This document shows, piece after piece, positions 21,136 to 34,757 of a stretch of 50,453 nt of DNA. How positions within the stretch are numbered: the stretch's first letter is position 1; every line of letters starts with the position of its first letter. The stretch is from Klebsiella indica (GTDB lineage: Bacteria > Pseudomonadota > Gammaproteobacteria > Enterobacterales > Enterobacteriaceae): positions 1 to 50,453 of the forward strand of contig NZ_VCHQ01000029.1 in NCBI RefSeq assembly GCF_005860775.1. The letters run 5' to 3'. The translations under genes were made by a program, and so were the position numbers. The notes beneath the pieces were generated by a model. The model ran no database searches. It was not told the origin of the DNA and worked only from the letters and a program-made list of their open reading frames with translations.

Positions 21136-23307
21136 ATGACGAACAAAATACCTCTGGCATTAACCTTATGCAGTACGATGATTGCGTTACCGCTGCAGGC
21201 TAACGACGCGCATCAGTGGCGGGCTATCACCTTTGGACAATCAACCGACAGCAATTTTTCCTCCAACGTCCTGCCAGAAAAAATTGGCGTCAATGATGTG
21301 ACGATCGCCGGGAAGAAGCTGATGCCCAGCGATATCGCGGATCTTAGCCAACCGATCACCATCGAGAGCCGCGGCGGTAAAATAGCCAACGCCCACGATG
21401 GGTTGACCTTCTTTTATACCGAACTGCCCACCAGCCAGAATTTTATCCTGCAAGCGACGGTCACCGTCAATCAGTTTGGACCGGAAAATGGCGCTCGCCC
21501 GGCTGCTCAGGAAGGGGCCGGATTGCTGGTCCGCGACGTGAAAGGCAATCCGCGCCAACAACCGCTAAAAGTCGGCTACGAAGAGTTTCCGGCAGCATCC
21601 AATATGGTGATGAACGCCATTATGACTCAGGATAAAAAAGATAACTCACATATCAAGTTACAGGCTATCAGCCGGGAGGGGATTATCCACCCCTGGGGGA
21701 ACGCAGGTGCAACAATAAAACGCCAGAGCTATAAAGAGAAGATAGACTTACAGCAAACACCGACTTTTCAGCTCAAGCTGGAGCGCACTAACGATGGGTT
21801 TATAACCGCGTGGGCACCGATGAACAGCAATCAGTGGGTTGACCTGAAGGTTCCTCATGCCGACCTGATCGCTCAGCAGGATAAAAAACATTACTACGTG
21901 GGTTTCTTTGCCTCACGTAACGCAAAAATCACCATCAGCGATGCTTCGCTCACCACATCTACGGCAAAAACGGTTCCTTCTGCACCCTATGTCGCCAAAA
22001 GCTGGCCACCGGTTATGCAAATAACCTCTGGAACAAAAAGCCAAAGCAAAGATTACGTGTTACAGGCTCGTACCAATGATGACGGACACATAACCGTTCG
22101 CCAGGATGAAGTGGTGATCGGGCAGAACAAAGCGGTAAAAGCCGGAGAGATGTTTACCCAGCCTGTCGTACTGAAAGATAAAAGCACGTTCGAAATCAGC
22201 TTTACCCCAGCCTCCGGCGCACAAGCGATAACTCAAACGCTGACGGTTGAACAAAGTACCAATGTGACAGGGAACAAGCTCTATGCCGCACCTGACGGAC
22301 AACCCCAGGCGAAAGGAACAGCAGATTCGCCGCTGGATTTAGCCTCCGCTGTCGAACTCATCCCGCCTGGCGGGCAAATTCTGTTAGCTGCCGGAGATTA
22401 TCCGCAAACGACAATTCCTCTTAGCGCCAGTGGATTAAAAGATAAAGTCAAGACGCTGAAGGTTGAAGGAAAAGCCGTGATTCACGGGCTGCTGCTGGAC
22501 GCCAGTTACTGGCATATTGATGGCATAGAGGTTACGGACAAAAGTCTGCGCGTGCAGGGTAGCCATAACCTGATTGAGAACGTTGTCGCTTATCGTAACG
22601 ATGATACCGGGATTCAAATTTCCTCTCCGGCAAATGTTGGCCGACCGCTATGGGCCAGCTATAACCGGGTGGTCAATTCAGAGTCCTTTAGTAATGAAGA
22701 TCCTGGGAAAATTAACGCTGATGGCTTCGCGGTGAAGATGCGCGTAGGGGAGGGAAATCGGCTGGAGGGTTGTTATTCGCACGATAATATCGACGACGGA
22801 TTCGATCTGTTTAACAAGATTGAAGACGGCGCTAACGGCGTTGTGGTGATCGAGAATTCAATTGCCCGCAATAACACCAGCAACGGCTTTAAGCTCGGCG
22901 GAGAAGGGCAGCCGGTTGCTCATGAGGTACGTAACAGCATCGCCATCGGCAACCATCTGGACGGTTTTACCGACAACTTTAACCCCGGCAAGCTGGTGGT
23001 GGAAAATAACGTCGCGGTGGATAACCAGCGCTTCAACTATATCTTCCGCCCAAGCCCTTATGGGGCACCGGATACGCAAGGCGTGTTTAGCGACAACCTT
23101 TCGCTACGAACTCAGCCGGGGAAATATGATGATGCCGTGGTCGGTAACATCGACGACAGCAACTACTTTATCCACGGCGGTAAAAGTATCAATACTAAAG
23201 GGCAAAGCATCAACAGCGCCGATTACCAGACGCTGACGCTGCCGGATCCGCTGCTACGCAATGCGGACGGGAGTTTCAATACCGGTAACTTCCTTAACCG
23301 CAACTAA
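21136..23307 (+). CDS. PelX-like exopolygalacturonate (pectate disaccharide) lyase, polysaccharide lyase family 9
   Basis: 723 residues with a Sec signal peptide (cleavage about ALPLQA/NDAHQ). Residues about 25-280 form a beta-sandwich-like N-terminal domain (WRAITFGQSTDSNFSSN, EEFPAASNMVMNA) as in Erwinia/Dickeya PelX. Residues about 375-720 form a right-handed parallel beta-helix. The PL9 calcium site is seen as Asp529 (NADGFAVK), Asp553, Asp554 and Asp557 (NIDDGFDLF), with the 24-1-3 spacing of Pel9A, and the catalytic-base Lys586 lies in NGFKLGG. It probably acts in the periplasm, releasing unsaturated disaccharides from polygalacturonate oligomers. It stands alone between glmU and atpC, where E. 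coli K-12 has no gene. A KdgR-like box precedes it. Confidence 0.85.
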   Translation: MTNKIPLALTLCSTMIALPLQANDAHQWRAITFGQSTDSNFSSNVLPEKIGVNDVTIAGKKLMPSDIADLSQPITIESRGGKIANAHDGLTFFYTELPTSQNFILQATVTVNQFGPENGARPAAQEGAGLLVRDVKGNPRQQPLKVGYEEFPAASNMVMNAIMTQDKKDNSHIKLQAISREGIIHPWGNAGATIKRQSYKEKIDLQQTPTFQLKLERTNDGFITAWAPMNSNQWVDLKVPHADLIAQQDKKHYYVGFFASRNAKITISDASLTTSTAKTVPSAPYVAKSWPPVMQITSGTKSQSKDYVLQARTNDDGHITVRQDEVVIGQNKAVKAGEMFTQPVVLKDKSTFEISFTPASGAQAITQTLTVEQSTNVTGNKLYAAPDGQPQAKGTADSPLDLASAVELIPPGGQILLAAGDYPQTTIPLSASGLKDKVKTLKVEGKAVIHGLLLDASYWHIDGIEVTDKSLRVQGSHNLIENVVAYRNDDTGIQISSPANVGRPLWASYNRVVNSESFSNEDPGKINADGFAVKMRVGEGNRLEGCYSHDNIDDGFDLFNKIEDGANGVVVIENSIARNNTSNGFKLGGEGQPVAHEVRNSIAIGNHLDGFTDNFNPGKLVVENNVAVDNQRFNYIFRPSPYGAPDTQGVFSDNLSLRTQPGKYDDAVVGNIDDSNYFIHGGKSINTKGQSINSADYQTLTLPDPLLRNADGSFNTGNFLNRN

Positions 23308-23313
23308 TCTCAC

Positions 23314-23346
23314 CATAAAAAACAAAGGTCGCCGGAGGGCGACCTT
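23314..23346 (-). terminator. Strong terminator for the small reverse-strand unit (also at the end of the lyase gene)
   Basis: AAGGTCGCC and GGCGACCTT form a 9-base perfect stem with a 4-base loop (23325-23346). The reverse strand continues with TTGTTTTTTA, an ideal rho-independent tail, whereas the + strand has only TTATC. It therefore primarily terminates reverse-strand transcription and may also protect the lyase mRNA 3' end. Confidence 0.8.
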
Positions 23347-23430
23347 ATCACTTTCTTTCCTGCCTCACACCGCATGTGTTGTCGTTTTAGTTAGCGGTAC
23401 AGCGCAAGTGCAGTCTGGAGAGCTTGCTTC

Positions 23431-23502
23431 TTAGTTGTTGAAAGTACCAAAAGTAATGTTCATAGCACTGAAGAAAGCGACGATTTTATTGATCAGTTTC
23501 AT
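23431..23502 (-). CDS. Unannotated 23-residue small protein with its own CRP-type promoter
   Basis: The 24-codon ORF (ATG 23502, TAA 23431-23433) starts MKLINKIVAFFSAMNITF and ends GTFNN. An AGGAAG Shine-Dalgarno sits six bases before the ATG. Upstream are a -10-like CATAAT (23527-23522) and a perfect CRP site (23562-23547); downstream is a strong terminator (23346-23314). The peptide has a short basic N-terminus and a hydrophobic middle, so it could associate with the membrane. The predicted transcript of about 200 nt is sRNA-sized, so the unit may be a dual-function RNA. I do not recognise the peptide. Confidence 0.55.
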   Translation of the reverse strand: MKLINKIVAFFSAMNITFGTFNN

Positions 23503-23546
23503 GATGTCTTCCTGAATAGCGATTATGTTTTGATGGATTATTTTTA

Positions 23547-23562
23547 TGTGACTCACATCACA
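23547..23562 (-). promoter_or_regulatory. Consensus CRP-binding site for the small reverse-strand unit
   Basis: TGTGA-CTCACA-TCACA is an exact match to the two CRP half-sites with six-base spacing. Relative to the -10-like CATAAT at 23527-23522 (predicted start about 23515), the site is centred about 40 bases upstream, the class II activation position. The site is symmetric, but the + strand leads back into the lyase terminator side only through this unit. Confidence 0.65.
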
Positions 23563-23667
23563 AAAACAAGTCTACGCTTCATTGTTTAATCGATCAACAA
23601 AAACGAGACATTAGTCACAAAATTTTAAACCTGCTTTTTAGTTTCGCTATTTATGAAACGGTTCCAT

Positions 23668-23703
23668 AAAAAAAAGCCAGCCTGGAAACCAGACTGGCTT
23701 TTT
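23668..23703 (-). terminator. Terminator of the atp operon
   Basis: On the reverse strand AAGCCAG-T-CTGG, loop TTT, CCAG-G-CTGGCTT is followed by a T-run, 17 bases after the atpC stop. The A/T flanks make it bidirectional in principle. Confidence 0.88.
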
Positions 23704-23719
23704 GACTTGCAAGCCGGTG

Positions 23720-24139
23720 TTACATCGCTTTTTTGGTCAACTCGATAACGCGCAGTTTGGCGATCGCTTTGGCCAGTTCCGCAGACGCCTGAGCGTAATC
23801 CACGTCACCGTGAGAGCTCTTAATGTGCTCTTCGGCCTTACGCTTCGCTTCCAGAGCTCGCGCTTCGTCGAGATCCTGGCCACGAATTGCCGTATCAGCC
23901 AGAACAGTCGTGCTACCGGGCTGCACTTCAAGAATGCCGCCTGACAGATAGATAAACTCTTCATGACCGTGCTGCTTAACGATGCGAATCATACCAGGCT
24001 TAATGGCGGTGAGCAGCGGCGCATGCCCCGGGTAAATACCCAGTTCACCTTCACTACCCGTTACCTGGATTTTCTCGACCAGACCAGAGAACATCTGTTG
24101 CTCTGCGCTGACGACGTCCAGGTGGTAAGTCATTGCCAT
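23720..24139 (-). CDS. atpC: AtpC, F1 ATP synthase epsilon subunit
   Basis: 139 residues, the E. coli length. An N-terminal beta-sandwich ([38 protein letters not shown]) and a C-terminal helical hairpin ([20 protein letters not shown]) are seen. It is part of the rotor stalk; the C-terminal hairpin can extend into F1 and inhibit ATP hydrolysis. Last gene of the operon, 20 bases after atpD. Confidence 0.98.
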   Translation of the reverse strand: MAMTYHLDVVSAEQQMFSGLVEKIQVTGSEGELGIYPGHAPLLTAIKPGMIRIVKQHGHEEFIYLSGGILEVQPGSTTVLADTAIRGQDLDEARALEAKRKAEEHIKSSHGDVDYAQASAELAKAIAKLRVIELTKKAM

Positions 24140-24159
24140 ATCACCCTCCGATTAAGGCG

Positions 24160-26432
<2,273 letters not shown>

Positions 26433-26482
26433 GAGCTTCTCCTCAATGCCTTGCGGCCTGCCCTAAAGCAAGCCGCCAGACG

Positions 26483-28024
26483 TTACCAGGACTGGGTTGC
26501 TTTGAAGGAATCGAGGATGCCTTTCAGCTTACCTTCGATTTCGTCGTTATAGCCACCGGACTGGTTGATCTCTTGCATCAACGGAGCGTGATCACGGTCA
26601 ACGTAAGCCAGCAGAGCGGCTTCGAAGCTACCGATTTTCGCCAGCTCGACATCCGCCAGATAACCACGTTCTGCAGCAAACAGAACCAGAGACTGCTGCG
26701 CAACGGACATCGGCGCATACTGTTTCTGTTTCAGCAGTTCAGTCACTTTCTGACCGTGGTCAAGCTGTTTACGGGTTGCATCGTCAAGGTCAGATGCAAA
26801 CTGGGAGAACGCTGCCAGTTCACGATACTGCGCCAGTGCGGTACGGATACCACCGGACAGTTTCTTCATGATCTTGGTCTGCGCTGCACCACCGACACGG
26901 GAAACGGAGATCCCCGGGTTAACCGCAGGACGAATACCGGAGTTGAACAGGTTGGTTTCCAGGAAGATCTGACCATCAGTAATAGAAATTACGTTGGTCG
27001 GAACGAACGCGGAAACGTCACCCGCCTGGGTTTCGATAATCGGCAGCGCGGTCAGAGAACCGGTTTTCCCTTTCACTTCACCTTTGGTGAAAGCTTCAAC
27101 GTACTCGACGTTAACACGTGCAGCACGCTCCAGCAGACGAGAGTGGAGGTAGAATACGTCGCCCGGGAATGCTTCACGTCCAGGCGGACGGCGCAGCAGC
27201 AGGGAGATCTGACGGTAAGCAACAGCCTGTTTCGACAGGTCGTCATAAATAATCAGCGCATCTTCACCACGATCGCGGAAATATTCACCCATTGAGCAAC
27301 CGGCATACGGCGCCAGGTACTGCAGTGCGGCAGATTCAGATGCGGTAGCAACCACAACGATGGTGTTAGCCAGCGCGCCGTGTTCTTCCAGTTTACGCAC
27401 CACGTTAGAAATGGTGGACGCTTTCTGACCGATAGCCACGTAGACACACTTGATGCCGGAATCACGCTGGTTGATGATGGCGTCGATTGCCAGCGCGGTT
27501 TTACCGGTCTGACGGTCGCCGATGATCAGTTCACGCTGACCACGACCGATTGGGATCATGGAGTCGACGGCTTTATAACCGGTCTGCACCGGCTGATCAA
27601 CGGACTGACGTTCGATAACGCCCGGCGCGATAGCTTCAACGGCGGAGAAACCGTCGTGCTCAACCGGACCTTTACCGTCGATTGGCGCGCCCAGGGTGTT
27701 AACCACGCGGCCCAGCAGGCCACGACCAACCGGAACTTCCAGGATACGACCAGTACATTTAACCTTCATGCCTTCGGCAAGGTCAGCGTACGGACCCATC
27801 ACAACCGCGCCGACGGAGTCGCGCTCCAGGTTCAGTGCGATAGCGTAACGGCTACCCGGTAGGGCAATCATTTCACCCTGCATACAATCGGCCAGGCCGT
27901 GAATGCGGATAACACCGTCACTTACAGAAACAATAGTACCTTCGTTGTGAGCCTCGCTCACAACATTGAACTGAGCAATGCGCTGCTTGATCAGTTCGCT
28001 GATTTCGGTGGAATTCAGTTGCAT
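26483..28024 (-). CDS. atpA: AtpA, F1 ATP synthase alpha subunit
   Basis: 513 residues. The non-catalytic nucleotide site P-loop is GDRQTGKT (about 169-176), and the conserved [17 protein letters not shown] (about 362-378) carries the arginine finger region. The N-terminal [19 protein letters not shown] binds delta. It alternates with beta in F1. It begins 12 bases after the atpH stop. Confidence 0.99.
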   Translation of the reverse strand: MQLNSTEISELIKQRIAQFNVVSEAHNEGTIVSVSDGVIRIHGLADCMQGEMIALPGSRYAIALNLERDSVGAVVMGPYADLAEGMKVKCTGRILEVPVGRGLLGRVVNTLGAPIDGKGPVEHDGFSAVEAIAPGVIERQSVDQPVQTGYKAVDSMIPIGRGQRELIIGDRQTGKTALAIDAIINQRDSGIKCVYVAIGQKASTISNVVRKLEEHGALANTIVVVATASESAALQYLAPYAGCSMGEYFRDRGEDALIIYDDLSKQAVAYRQISLLLRRPPGREAFPGDVFYLHSRLLERAARVNVEYVEAFTKGEVKGKTGSLTALPIIETQAGDVSAFVPTNVISITDGQIFLETNLFNSGIRPAVNPGISVSRVGGAAQTKIMKKLSGGIRTALAQYRELAAFSQFASDLDDATRKQLDHGQKVTELLKQKQYAPMSVAQQSLVLFAAERGYLADVELAKIGSFEAALLAYVDRDHAPLMQEINQSGGYNDEIEGKLKGILDSFKATQSW

Positions 28025-28036
28025 GCTCCAGTCCCC

Positions 28037-28570
28037 TTAAGACTGCAAGACGTCTGCAAGGCGTTCAAGACGGCCGCGTACGCTACCATCAATGACCATA
28101 TCACCCGCACGGATGATAACGCCTGCCATTACAGACTTATCGATTTTGCAATTCAGCTTAACTTTGCGTGACAGACGTTTTTCCATCGCGCTGGCGATCT
28201 TCGCAAGCTGTTCTTCACTCATTTGGGTGGCAGAAATAACCTCTACCTCAGCGGTTGCCTCACTGGCAGCGCGCAGATGAATGAACTGCTCAAGAACATC
28301 AGGGAGCGCATTCAGACGACCATTCTCAGCCATCACCCGAATCAGGTTTTGACTATTTTCGTCCAGTTGCTCACCACAAACCGCGATAAACGCATCAGAG
28401 AGCGTTTCCGGCGCCAGCGCGCCAGAGAGTAGCTCTGCCATTTGTTCGTTTTTAGTCACTTCAGCGGCAAACGCCAGCATATCCTGCCAGCGCTCGACGC
28501 TTTGGTGTTCGACGGCAAAGTCAAAAGCTGCTTTGGCGTAGGGGCGAGCTACCGTTACAAATTCAGACAT
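28037..28570 (-). CDS. atpH: AtpH, F1 ATP synthase delta subunit
   Basis: 177 residues. The N-terminal helical domain ([20 protein letters not shown]) sits on top of F1. The C-terminal signature [20 protein letters not shown] contacts the b-subunit peripheral stalk. It is part of the stator and lies 14 bases after atpF. Confidence 0.98.
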   Translation of the reverse strand: MSEFVTVARPYAKAAFDFAVEHQSVERWQDMLAFAAEVTKNEQMAELLSGALAPETLSDAFIAVCGEQLDENSQNLIRVMAENGRLNALPDVLEQFIHLRAASEATAEVEVISATQMSEEQLAKIASAMEKRLSRKVKLNCKIDKSVMAGVIIRAGDMVIDGSVRGRLERLADVLQS

Positions 28571-28584
28571 CAGCCCCTCCCTCC

Positions 28585-29055
28585 TTACAGTTCAGCGACA
28601 AGTTTATCCACGATGTCGCTGTTAGCAGCTTCATCCACGGAACGTTCGATGATCTTCTCGGCGCCAGCAACAGCCAGGATAGCAACCTGCTTACGCAGTT
28701 CCTCACGAGCACGTTTACGTTCGGCATCAATTTCAGCCTGCGCCTGTGCGACGATCTTAGTGCGTTCCTGTTCTGCTTCAGCTTTCGCTTCGTCCAGAAT
28801 CTGCGAACGGCGTTTGTTCGCCTGCTCGATGATCACCTGGGCTTCTGCTTTCGCTTTTTTCAGCTGGTCGGTCGCGTTGGCCTGTGCAAGGTCCAAATCT
28901 TTCTTAGCGCGTTCTGCAGAAGCTAAACCGTCAGAAATCTCTTTCTGGCGCTTTTCGATGGCTGCCATTAAAGGCGGCCATACATACTTCATGCAGAACC
29001 ATACGAAGAGAACAAACGCGATGGCCTGGCCGAGGATTGTTGCGTTCATATTCAC
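28585..29055 (-). CDS. atpF: AtpF, Fo ATP synthase b subunit
   Basis: 156 residues. One N-terminal membrane helix ([20 protein letters not shown]) is followed by a long, highly charged right-handed coiled coil to the C-terminus. A dimer forms the peripheral stalk linking AtpB to delta and alpha. It lies between atpE and atpH. Confidence 0.98.
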   Translation of the reverse strand: MNMNATILGQAIAFVLFVWFCMKYVWPPLMAAIEKRQKEISDGLASAERAKKDLDLAQANATDQLKKAKAEAQVIIEQANKRRSQILDEAKAEAEQERTKIVAQAQAEIDAERKRAREELRKQVAILAVAGAEKIIERSVDEAANSDIVDKLVAEL

Positions 29056-29091
29056 AGCACAATACCTCTTAAAAAATTACTCTGTGGCTTA

Positions 29092-29369
<278 letters not shown>

Positions 29370-29399
29370 TCAGTTAAAACGTAGTATGTTGGTAAAAAA

Positions 29400-30604
<1,205 letters not shown>

Positions 30605-31219
30605 CACGTTTTTACTCCTGCTCCCTTTGAGGTATGTCGCGTGTCGTATAAAACGTCCTTTGAGGCGAAGAGTCAAGCATCAAAAAGCGGACAAATTATA
30701 CGGTGACGCCTCGTGATTTCAAACAATAAGTAGCAAAATAGTGAATAAATGTTTAATTATCTTCCGACTGACAACTTTTCCTGAATTTCATCAATCTGTG
30801 AGCACGGGTACAAAACCGCAAACAACGCGAAAACACGGCAATTAAAGCGTGCTTTAGATCACATAATAAACATTGAGCTTATCGTTGAATTAATTCTGTA
30901 CATAAAACGCATTTTTTCATCCTTTTGATAATAAACATAAAAATCAGGTATTTTTTCTAAAACAACACCATATACAATAAAAACCTTTCATTGACATCCA
31001 TAATAATTTTTTAACATCACTATGGGCTGCAATCTCCTTGATTTTTAGCATACTGATATTTTCAATGTTGACTATTTAGTGTGTAAAGCAGGTGACAAAG
31101 TTAACCGAAAGAAAAGGCGCAGTAAAAGCAAGGTTAAAGCGTCTTCAGTAATCCTCTGCCGAAACCAGTATTTCTGTAACATGCATAATCCGGCTTTTTG
31201 TCACATCTTTTGATAAAAA
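30605..31219. other. atp promoter region and AT-rich gap to rsmG
   Basis: 615 bases without a gene. The right-to-left atp promoter is at 30695-30722. The remainder (30730-31219) is strongly AT-rich, with several A/T tracts and TTTTTTCATCC-like runs. I see no further gene, tRNA or clear terminator for rsmG. Confidence 0.6.
30695..30722 (-). promoter_or_regulatory. Main promoter of the atp operon
   Basis: On the reverse strand TTGAAA (30722-30717) and TATAAT (30700-30695) are separated by 16 bases (TCACGAGGCGTCACCG). The start would fall about 85 bases upstream of atpI. It is close to the E. coli atpI promoter as I recall it. Confidence 0.85.
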
Positions 31220-31843
31220 TTAAATTTTTTTTGCCTGAATCACGACCAGGTGACGCGCCCCTTCCAGTTGCGGAACATGTAGCTCACGAACCTCATTAAC
31301 GGTATATCCCTGAGGCAGATTTGCCATTTCATCTTCCTGCGCTAATCCCTTGAGCGCATAGAAAAGTCCGTTCTCAGCAGGCAAATGCTTGCACCAGCTC
31401 ACCATGTCAGCTAGCGACGCAAATGCCCGGCTAATCACACCATCAAACGGCGGTTCAGCCGGGAAGGCTTCTACACGGCTTTGCACCGGGGTGATGTTAT
31501 CCAGCTTTAACTCATGCTGTACCTGCCGCAGGAAACGCACGCGCTTACCGAGACTGTCCAGCAAGGTAAAGTGGGACTCAGGACGCACAATAGCCAGCGG
31601 GATCCCCGGTAACCCAGGCCCGGTACCCACATCAATAAAACGTGTCCCTTTAAGGTAGGGTGCAACGACGATGCTATCGAGAATATGGCGCACCAGCATC
31701 TCGTTCGGATCGCGAACGGACGTCAGGTTGTAGGCTTTGTTCCACTTATTCAACATGCCCACGTAGGCCACCAATTGGTTTTTCTGGTGATCGGTAAGCG
31801 TAATACTCGCTTCGTCAAGCAGGCGAGAAAGTTTATTGAGCAC
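31220..31843 (-). CDS. rsmG: RsmG (GidB), 16S rRNA m7G527 methyltransferase
   Basis: 207 residues. A Rossmann methyltransferase with the SAM-binding motif [17 protein letters not shown] (about 68-84), [11 protein letters not shown] and the active-site region [13 protein letters not shown]. It methylates G527 in the 16S rRNA 530 loop; its loss gives low-level streptomycin resistance. It lies 114 bases downstream of mnmG. Confidence 0.97.
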   Translation of the reverse strand: MLNKLSRLLDEASITLTDHQKNQLVAYVGMLNKWNKAYNLTSVRDPNEMLVRHILDSIVVAPYLKGTRFIDVGTGPGLPGIPLAIVRPESHFTLLDSLGKRVRFLRQVQHELKLDNITPVQSRVEAFPAEPPFDGVISRAFASLADMVSWCKHLPAENGLFYALKGLAQEDEMANLPQGYTVNEVRELHVPQLEGARHLVVIQAKKI

Positions 31844-31957
31844 GGTCAGTACCTGTCTAAAAATAATGAGCCCGGAGGCGATACGCTGACCGGGCTGAGA
31901 AATGAATCGGGCGGATACCGGATACGTTATCCGCTTAATGTATCGTTCAGGGAAAGA

Positions 31958-33847
31958 TCAGGCGCTGCGACGCAGCATTCCCTGCTTTTTCAGCCACACC
32001 AACAAAATGGAGATTGCCGCCGGGGTGATCCCGGAAATGCGCGATGCCTGTCCTATCGAAGATGGCTTATGATCGTTCAATTTAGCAATCACCTCGTTCG
32101 ACAGTCCGTTAACCAGCCGATAATCAAGAGTGGCTGGCAATAAAGTATTTTCATTACGCTGCTGTTTTTCGATCTCATCCTGCTGACGCGCGATATAGCC
32201 TTCGTATTTTACCTGAATTTCCACCTGCTCAGCCGCCTGCTGATCGTCAAGACCCGGCGAAAACGGCGACAGTTGCACCAGCTGTTCGTAGGTCATCTCC
32301 GGACGACGGAGCAAATCTTCGCCGTTGGCTTCGCGAGACAAAGGCGCTGTCAGATGAGCGTTAACTTCCGCTGCGCTCTCCGCCTGAGGATTAACCCAGC
32401 TTGCTTTCAGGCGCTGACGTTCACGCTCAATGCGTTCCAGTTTTTCGTTAAAGCGCGCCCAGCGTTCATCATCCACCAGACCCAGTTCACGCCCTACTTC
32501 GGTCAGACGCAGATCGGCGTTATCTTCACGCAGCATCAGGCGGTATTCCGCACGGGAGGTAAACATGCGGTACGGTTCTTTGGTACCCAGCGTGCAGAGA
32601 TCGTCCACCAGCACGCCGAGGTAAGCCAGAGAACGCGCAGGCGCCCAGCCCTCCTTTTCAGCGGACAGACGGGCGGCGTTCAGACCAGCAAGCAGGCCTT
32701 GCGCGGCCGCTTCTTCGTAACCTGTCGTGCCGTTGATTTGCCCGGCGAAGAATAAACCCTGGATAAATTTGCTCTCCAGCGTTGGTTTCAGGTCCCGCGG
32801 ATCGAAGAAATCGTACTCAATGGCATAACCAGGGCGAACGATTTTCGCATTTTCCATTCCCTGCATTGAGCGAACGATCTGCATCTGCACATCGAACGGC
32901 AGGCTGGTGGAGATACCGTTCGGATAAATTTCGTTAGAGGTCAGCCCTTCCGGCTCAAGGAAAATCTGATGCTGGTTACGATCGGCAAAACGCATCACTT
33001 TATCTTCGATCGACGGGCAATAACGTGGGCCAATGCCTTCGATCACGCCGGCGTACATTGGGCTACGATCAAGATTATTGCGGATAACGTCATGGGTTTT
33101 TTCGTTAGTATGCGTGATGTAGCACGGTACCTGGCGCGGATGCCGGGAAGCATCCCCCATAAACGAGAAAACCGGCACTGGATTATCACCGTGCTGCTGT
33201 GCCAGAACGCTGAAATCAATGGTGCGTGCGTCAATACGCGGTGGTGTCCCGGTTTTCAGACGGCTGACGCGCAGCGGAAGTTCACGCAGACGGCGAGATA
33301 ACGGGATCGACGGCGGATCACCGGCGCGACCGCCGCTATAGTTATCCAGACCGATATGGATCTTGCCGTCGAGAAACGTCCCGACGGTAAGAACAACGGC
33401 TTTAGCGCGGAATTTGAGCCCCATTTGGGTCACGGCGCCCACGACGCGATCGTTCTCAACAATCAGATCTTCAACCGCCTGCTGGAAGATCATCAGGTTC
33501 GGCTGATTCTCCAGCGCCGTACGTATCGCCTGCCGATATAACACGCGATCCGCCTGCGCGCGGGTTGCACGAACAGCCGGACCTTTGCTTGCGTTTAGTA
33601 TCCTAAACTGGATACCCGCCTGATCGATGGCTTTTGCCATCAGCCCGCCGAGTGCATCCACTTCTTTTACCAGGTGTCCCTTCCCAATACCGCCAATTGC
33701 CGGGTTGCAGCTCATTTGCCCCAGCGTGTCGATATTGTGTGTCAAAAGCAGGGTCTGTTGCCCCATACGCGCTGCGGCCATTGCGGCCTCAGTGCCTGCA
33801 TGACCCCCGCCAATGATGATGACGTCAAAAGGATCCTGATAAAACAT
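31958..33847 (-). CDS. mnmG: MnmG (GidA), tRNA U34 carboxymethylaminomethyl-modification FAD subunit
   Basis: 629 residues. The N-terminal dinucleotide-binding motif [19 protein letters not shown] (about 11-29) binds FAD, followed by [17 protein letters not shown] with the catalytic Cys and the signature [20 protein letters not shown]. With MnmE it adds the cmnm5 group to wobble U34 of several tRNAs. It is transcribed away from oriC; transcription from its promoter is known to assist initiation in E. coli. Confidence 0.98.
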   Translation of the reverse strand: MFYQDPFDVIIIGGGHAGTEAAMAAARMGQQTLLLTHNIDTLGQMSCNPAIGGIGKGHLVKEVDALGGLMAKAIDQAGIQFRILNASKGPAVRATRAQADRVLYRQAIRTALENQPNLMIFQQAVEDLIVENDRVVGAVTQMGLKFRAKAVVLTVGTFLDGKIHIGLDNYSGGRAGDPPSIPLSRRLRELPLRVSRLKTGTPPRIDARTIDFSVLAQQHGDNPVPVFSFMGDASRHPRQVPCYITHTNEKTHDVIRNNLDRSPMYAGVIEGIGPRYCPSIEDKVMRFADRNQHQIFLEPEGLTSNEIYPNGISTSLPFDVQMQIVRSMQGMENAKIVRPGYAIEYDFFDPRDLKPTLESKFIQGLFFAGQINGTTGYEEAAAQGLLAGLNAARLSAEKEGWAPARSLAYLGVLVDDLCTLGTKEPYRMFTSRAEYRLMLREDNADLRLTEVGRELGLVDDERWARFNEKLERIERERQRLKASWVNPQAESAAEVNAHLTAPLSREANGEDLLRRPEMTYEQLVQLSPFSPGLDDQQAAEQVEIQVKYEGYIARQQDEIEKQQRNENTLLPATLDYRLVNGLSNEVIAKLNDHKPSSIGQASRISGITPAAISILLVWLKKQGMLRRSA

Positions 33848-33934
33848 GTGGTATGCCTCGCATAAAGCGGTTTGAAAATGGATTGAAGCCCGGGCCGTGG
33901 ATTCTACTCAACTTTCACCTTCGGAGAAAGCGCC

Positions 33935-34202
33935 GGGATCCTGAGTATTAAAAAGAAGATCTTTTATTTAGAGATCTGTTTTATTGTGATCTCTTATTAG
34001 GATCGACTCATGTTGTGGATAAGTCAGATCAGTGATGTAAGATCAAACGCTTAAGAAGGATCACTATCTGTGAATGATCGGTGATCCTGGTCCGTATAAG
34101 CTGGGATCAAAATGAATGGTTATACACAGCACAAAAAACAATCTACGGTTATACTTGGATAACTACCGGTTGATCCAAGCTTTTAAGCATGGTTATCCAC
34201 AG
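33935..34202. other. oriC: oriC, chromosomal origin of replication
   Basis: About 268 bases between mnmG and mioC. The unwinding region has three 13-mers starting with GATC: GATCTTTTATTTA (33958-33970), GATCTGTTTTATT (33973-33985) and GATCTCTTATTAG (33988-34000). DnaA boxes: R1 TGTGGATAA (34014-34022), R2 TTATACACA (34120-34128), R3-like CTTGGATAA (34154-34162) and R4 TTATCCACA (34193-34201). GATC sites, the targets of Dam and SeqA, are frequent. The spacers between R1 and R2 differ from E. coli and Salmonella as I recall them. DnaA-ATP opens the 13-mers here to load DnaB. Confidence 0.97.
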
Positions 34203-34226
34203 AAAAAAATAGGATCTTTACATTTC

Positions 34227-34667
34227 TCAGAGCAAATTCTTCCAGGATCCCAGCCAAATCTCAGCCGGATCTTCAGGAATCTCGTGTTCGAGGACGTTAA
34301 TCTTCAGCGTTTCGCCGATCTGTTTTGCTCCGCAGGCTTTGAGCGCTGTTTCGAGCTTATCAATCGCCCCGCAGAAGGTATCGTATTCACGGCTACCGAT
34401 GCCGACCGCGCCAAAATGGAGCGCAGAAAGATCGACCTGCTTCTCCAGTAACGCTTCGTAAAATGGCACCAGGTTATCGGGAATATCGCCAGCCCCGTGG
34501 GTTGAAGAGATAACCAGCCAGATCCCTTCTGCTTGCAGATCCTCAATCAATGGACCGTGCTGAATAGTCGTGTTGTGACCAGCCTCTTCAAGCTTTTCCG
34601 CCAGATGTTCTGATACATATTCCGCACTACCCAGGGTGCTACCGCTGATAAGAGTAATGTCTGCCAT
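34227..34667 (-). CDS. mioC: MioC, flavodoxin-like protein
   Basis: 146 residues with the flavodoxin FMN loop SGSTLGSAEYVSEHLAEKL (about 8-26) and STHGAGDIPDN. In E. coli MioC binds FMN and supports biotin synthase activity in vitro. Transcription proceeds towards oriC and is controlled by DnaA and AsnC. Start by GAGGGG upstream. Confidence 0.96.
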   Translation of the reverse strand: MADITLISGSTLGSAEYVSEHLAEKLEEAGHNTTIQHGPLIEDLQAEGIWLVISSTHGAGDIPDNLVPFYEALLEKQVDLSALHFGAVGIGSREYDTFCGAIDKLETALKACGAKQIGETLKINVLEHEIPEDPAEIWLGSWKNLL

Positions 34668-34727
34668 GATCGCCCCTCAACTATTCAGAGTGGCGTATTG
34701 TACGCTGTGTGAGAGTTGGGATCTACC

Positions 34728-34736
34728 TGTGGAAAA
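34728..34736. promoter_or_regulatory. DnaA-box-like site in the mioC upstream region
   Basis: TGTGGAAAA differs from the consensus box TGTGGATAA at one base and lies 61 bases upstream of the mioC start, where DnaA represses mioC in E. coli. Confidence 0.5.
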
Positions 34737-34757
34737 ATGTGGGATTAAAAGGCCCGA

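Noticed and set aside
26573..27295. 240-codon + strand ORF across atpA
   Set aside because: Antisense shadow of atpA; coding bias and family match belong to the reverse strand.
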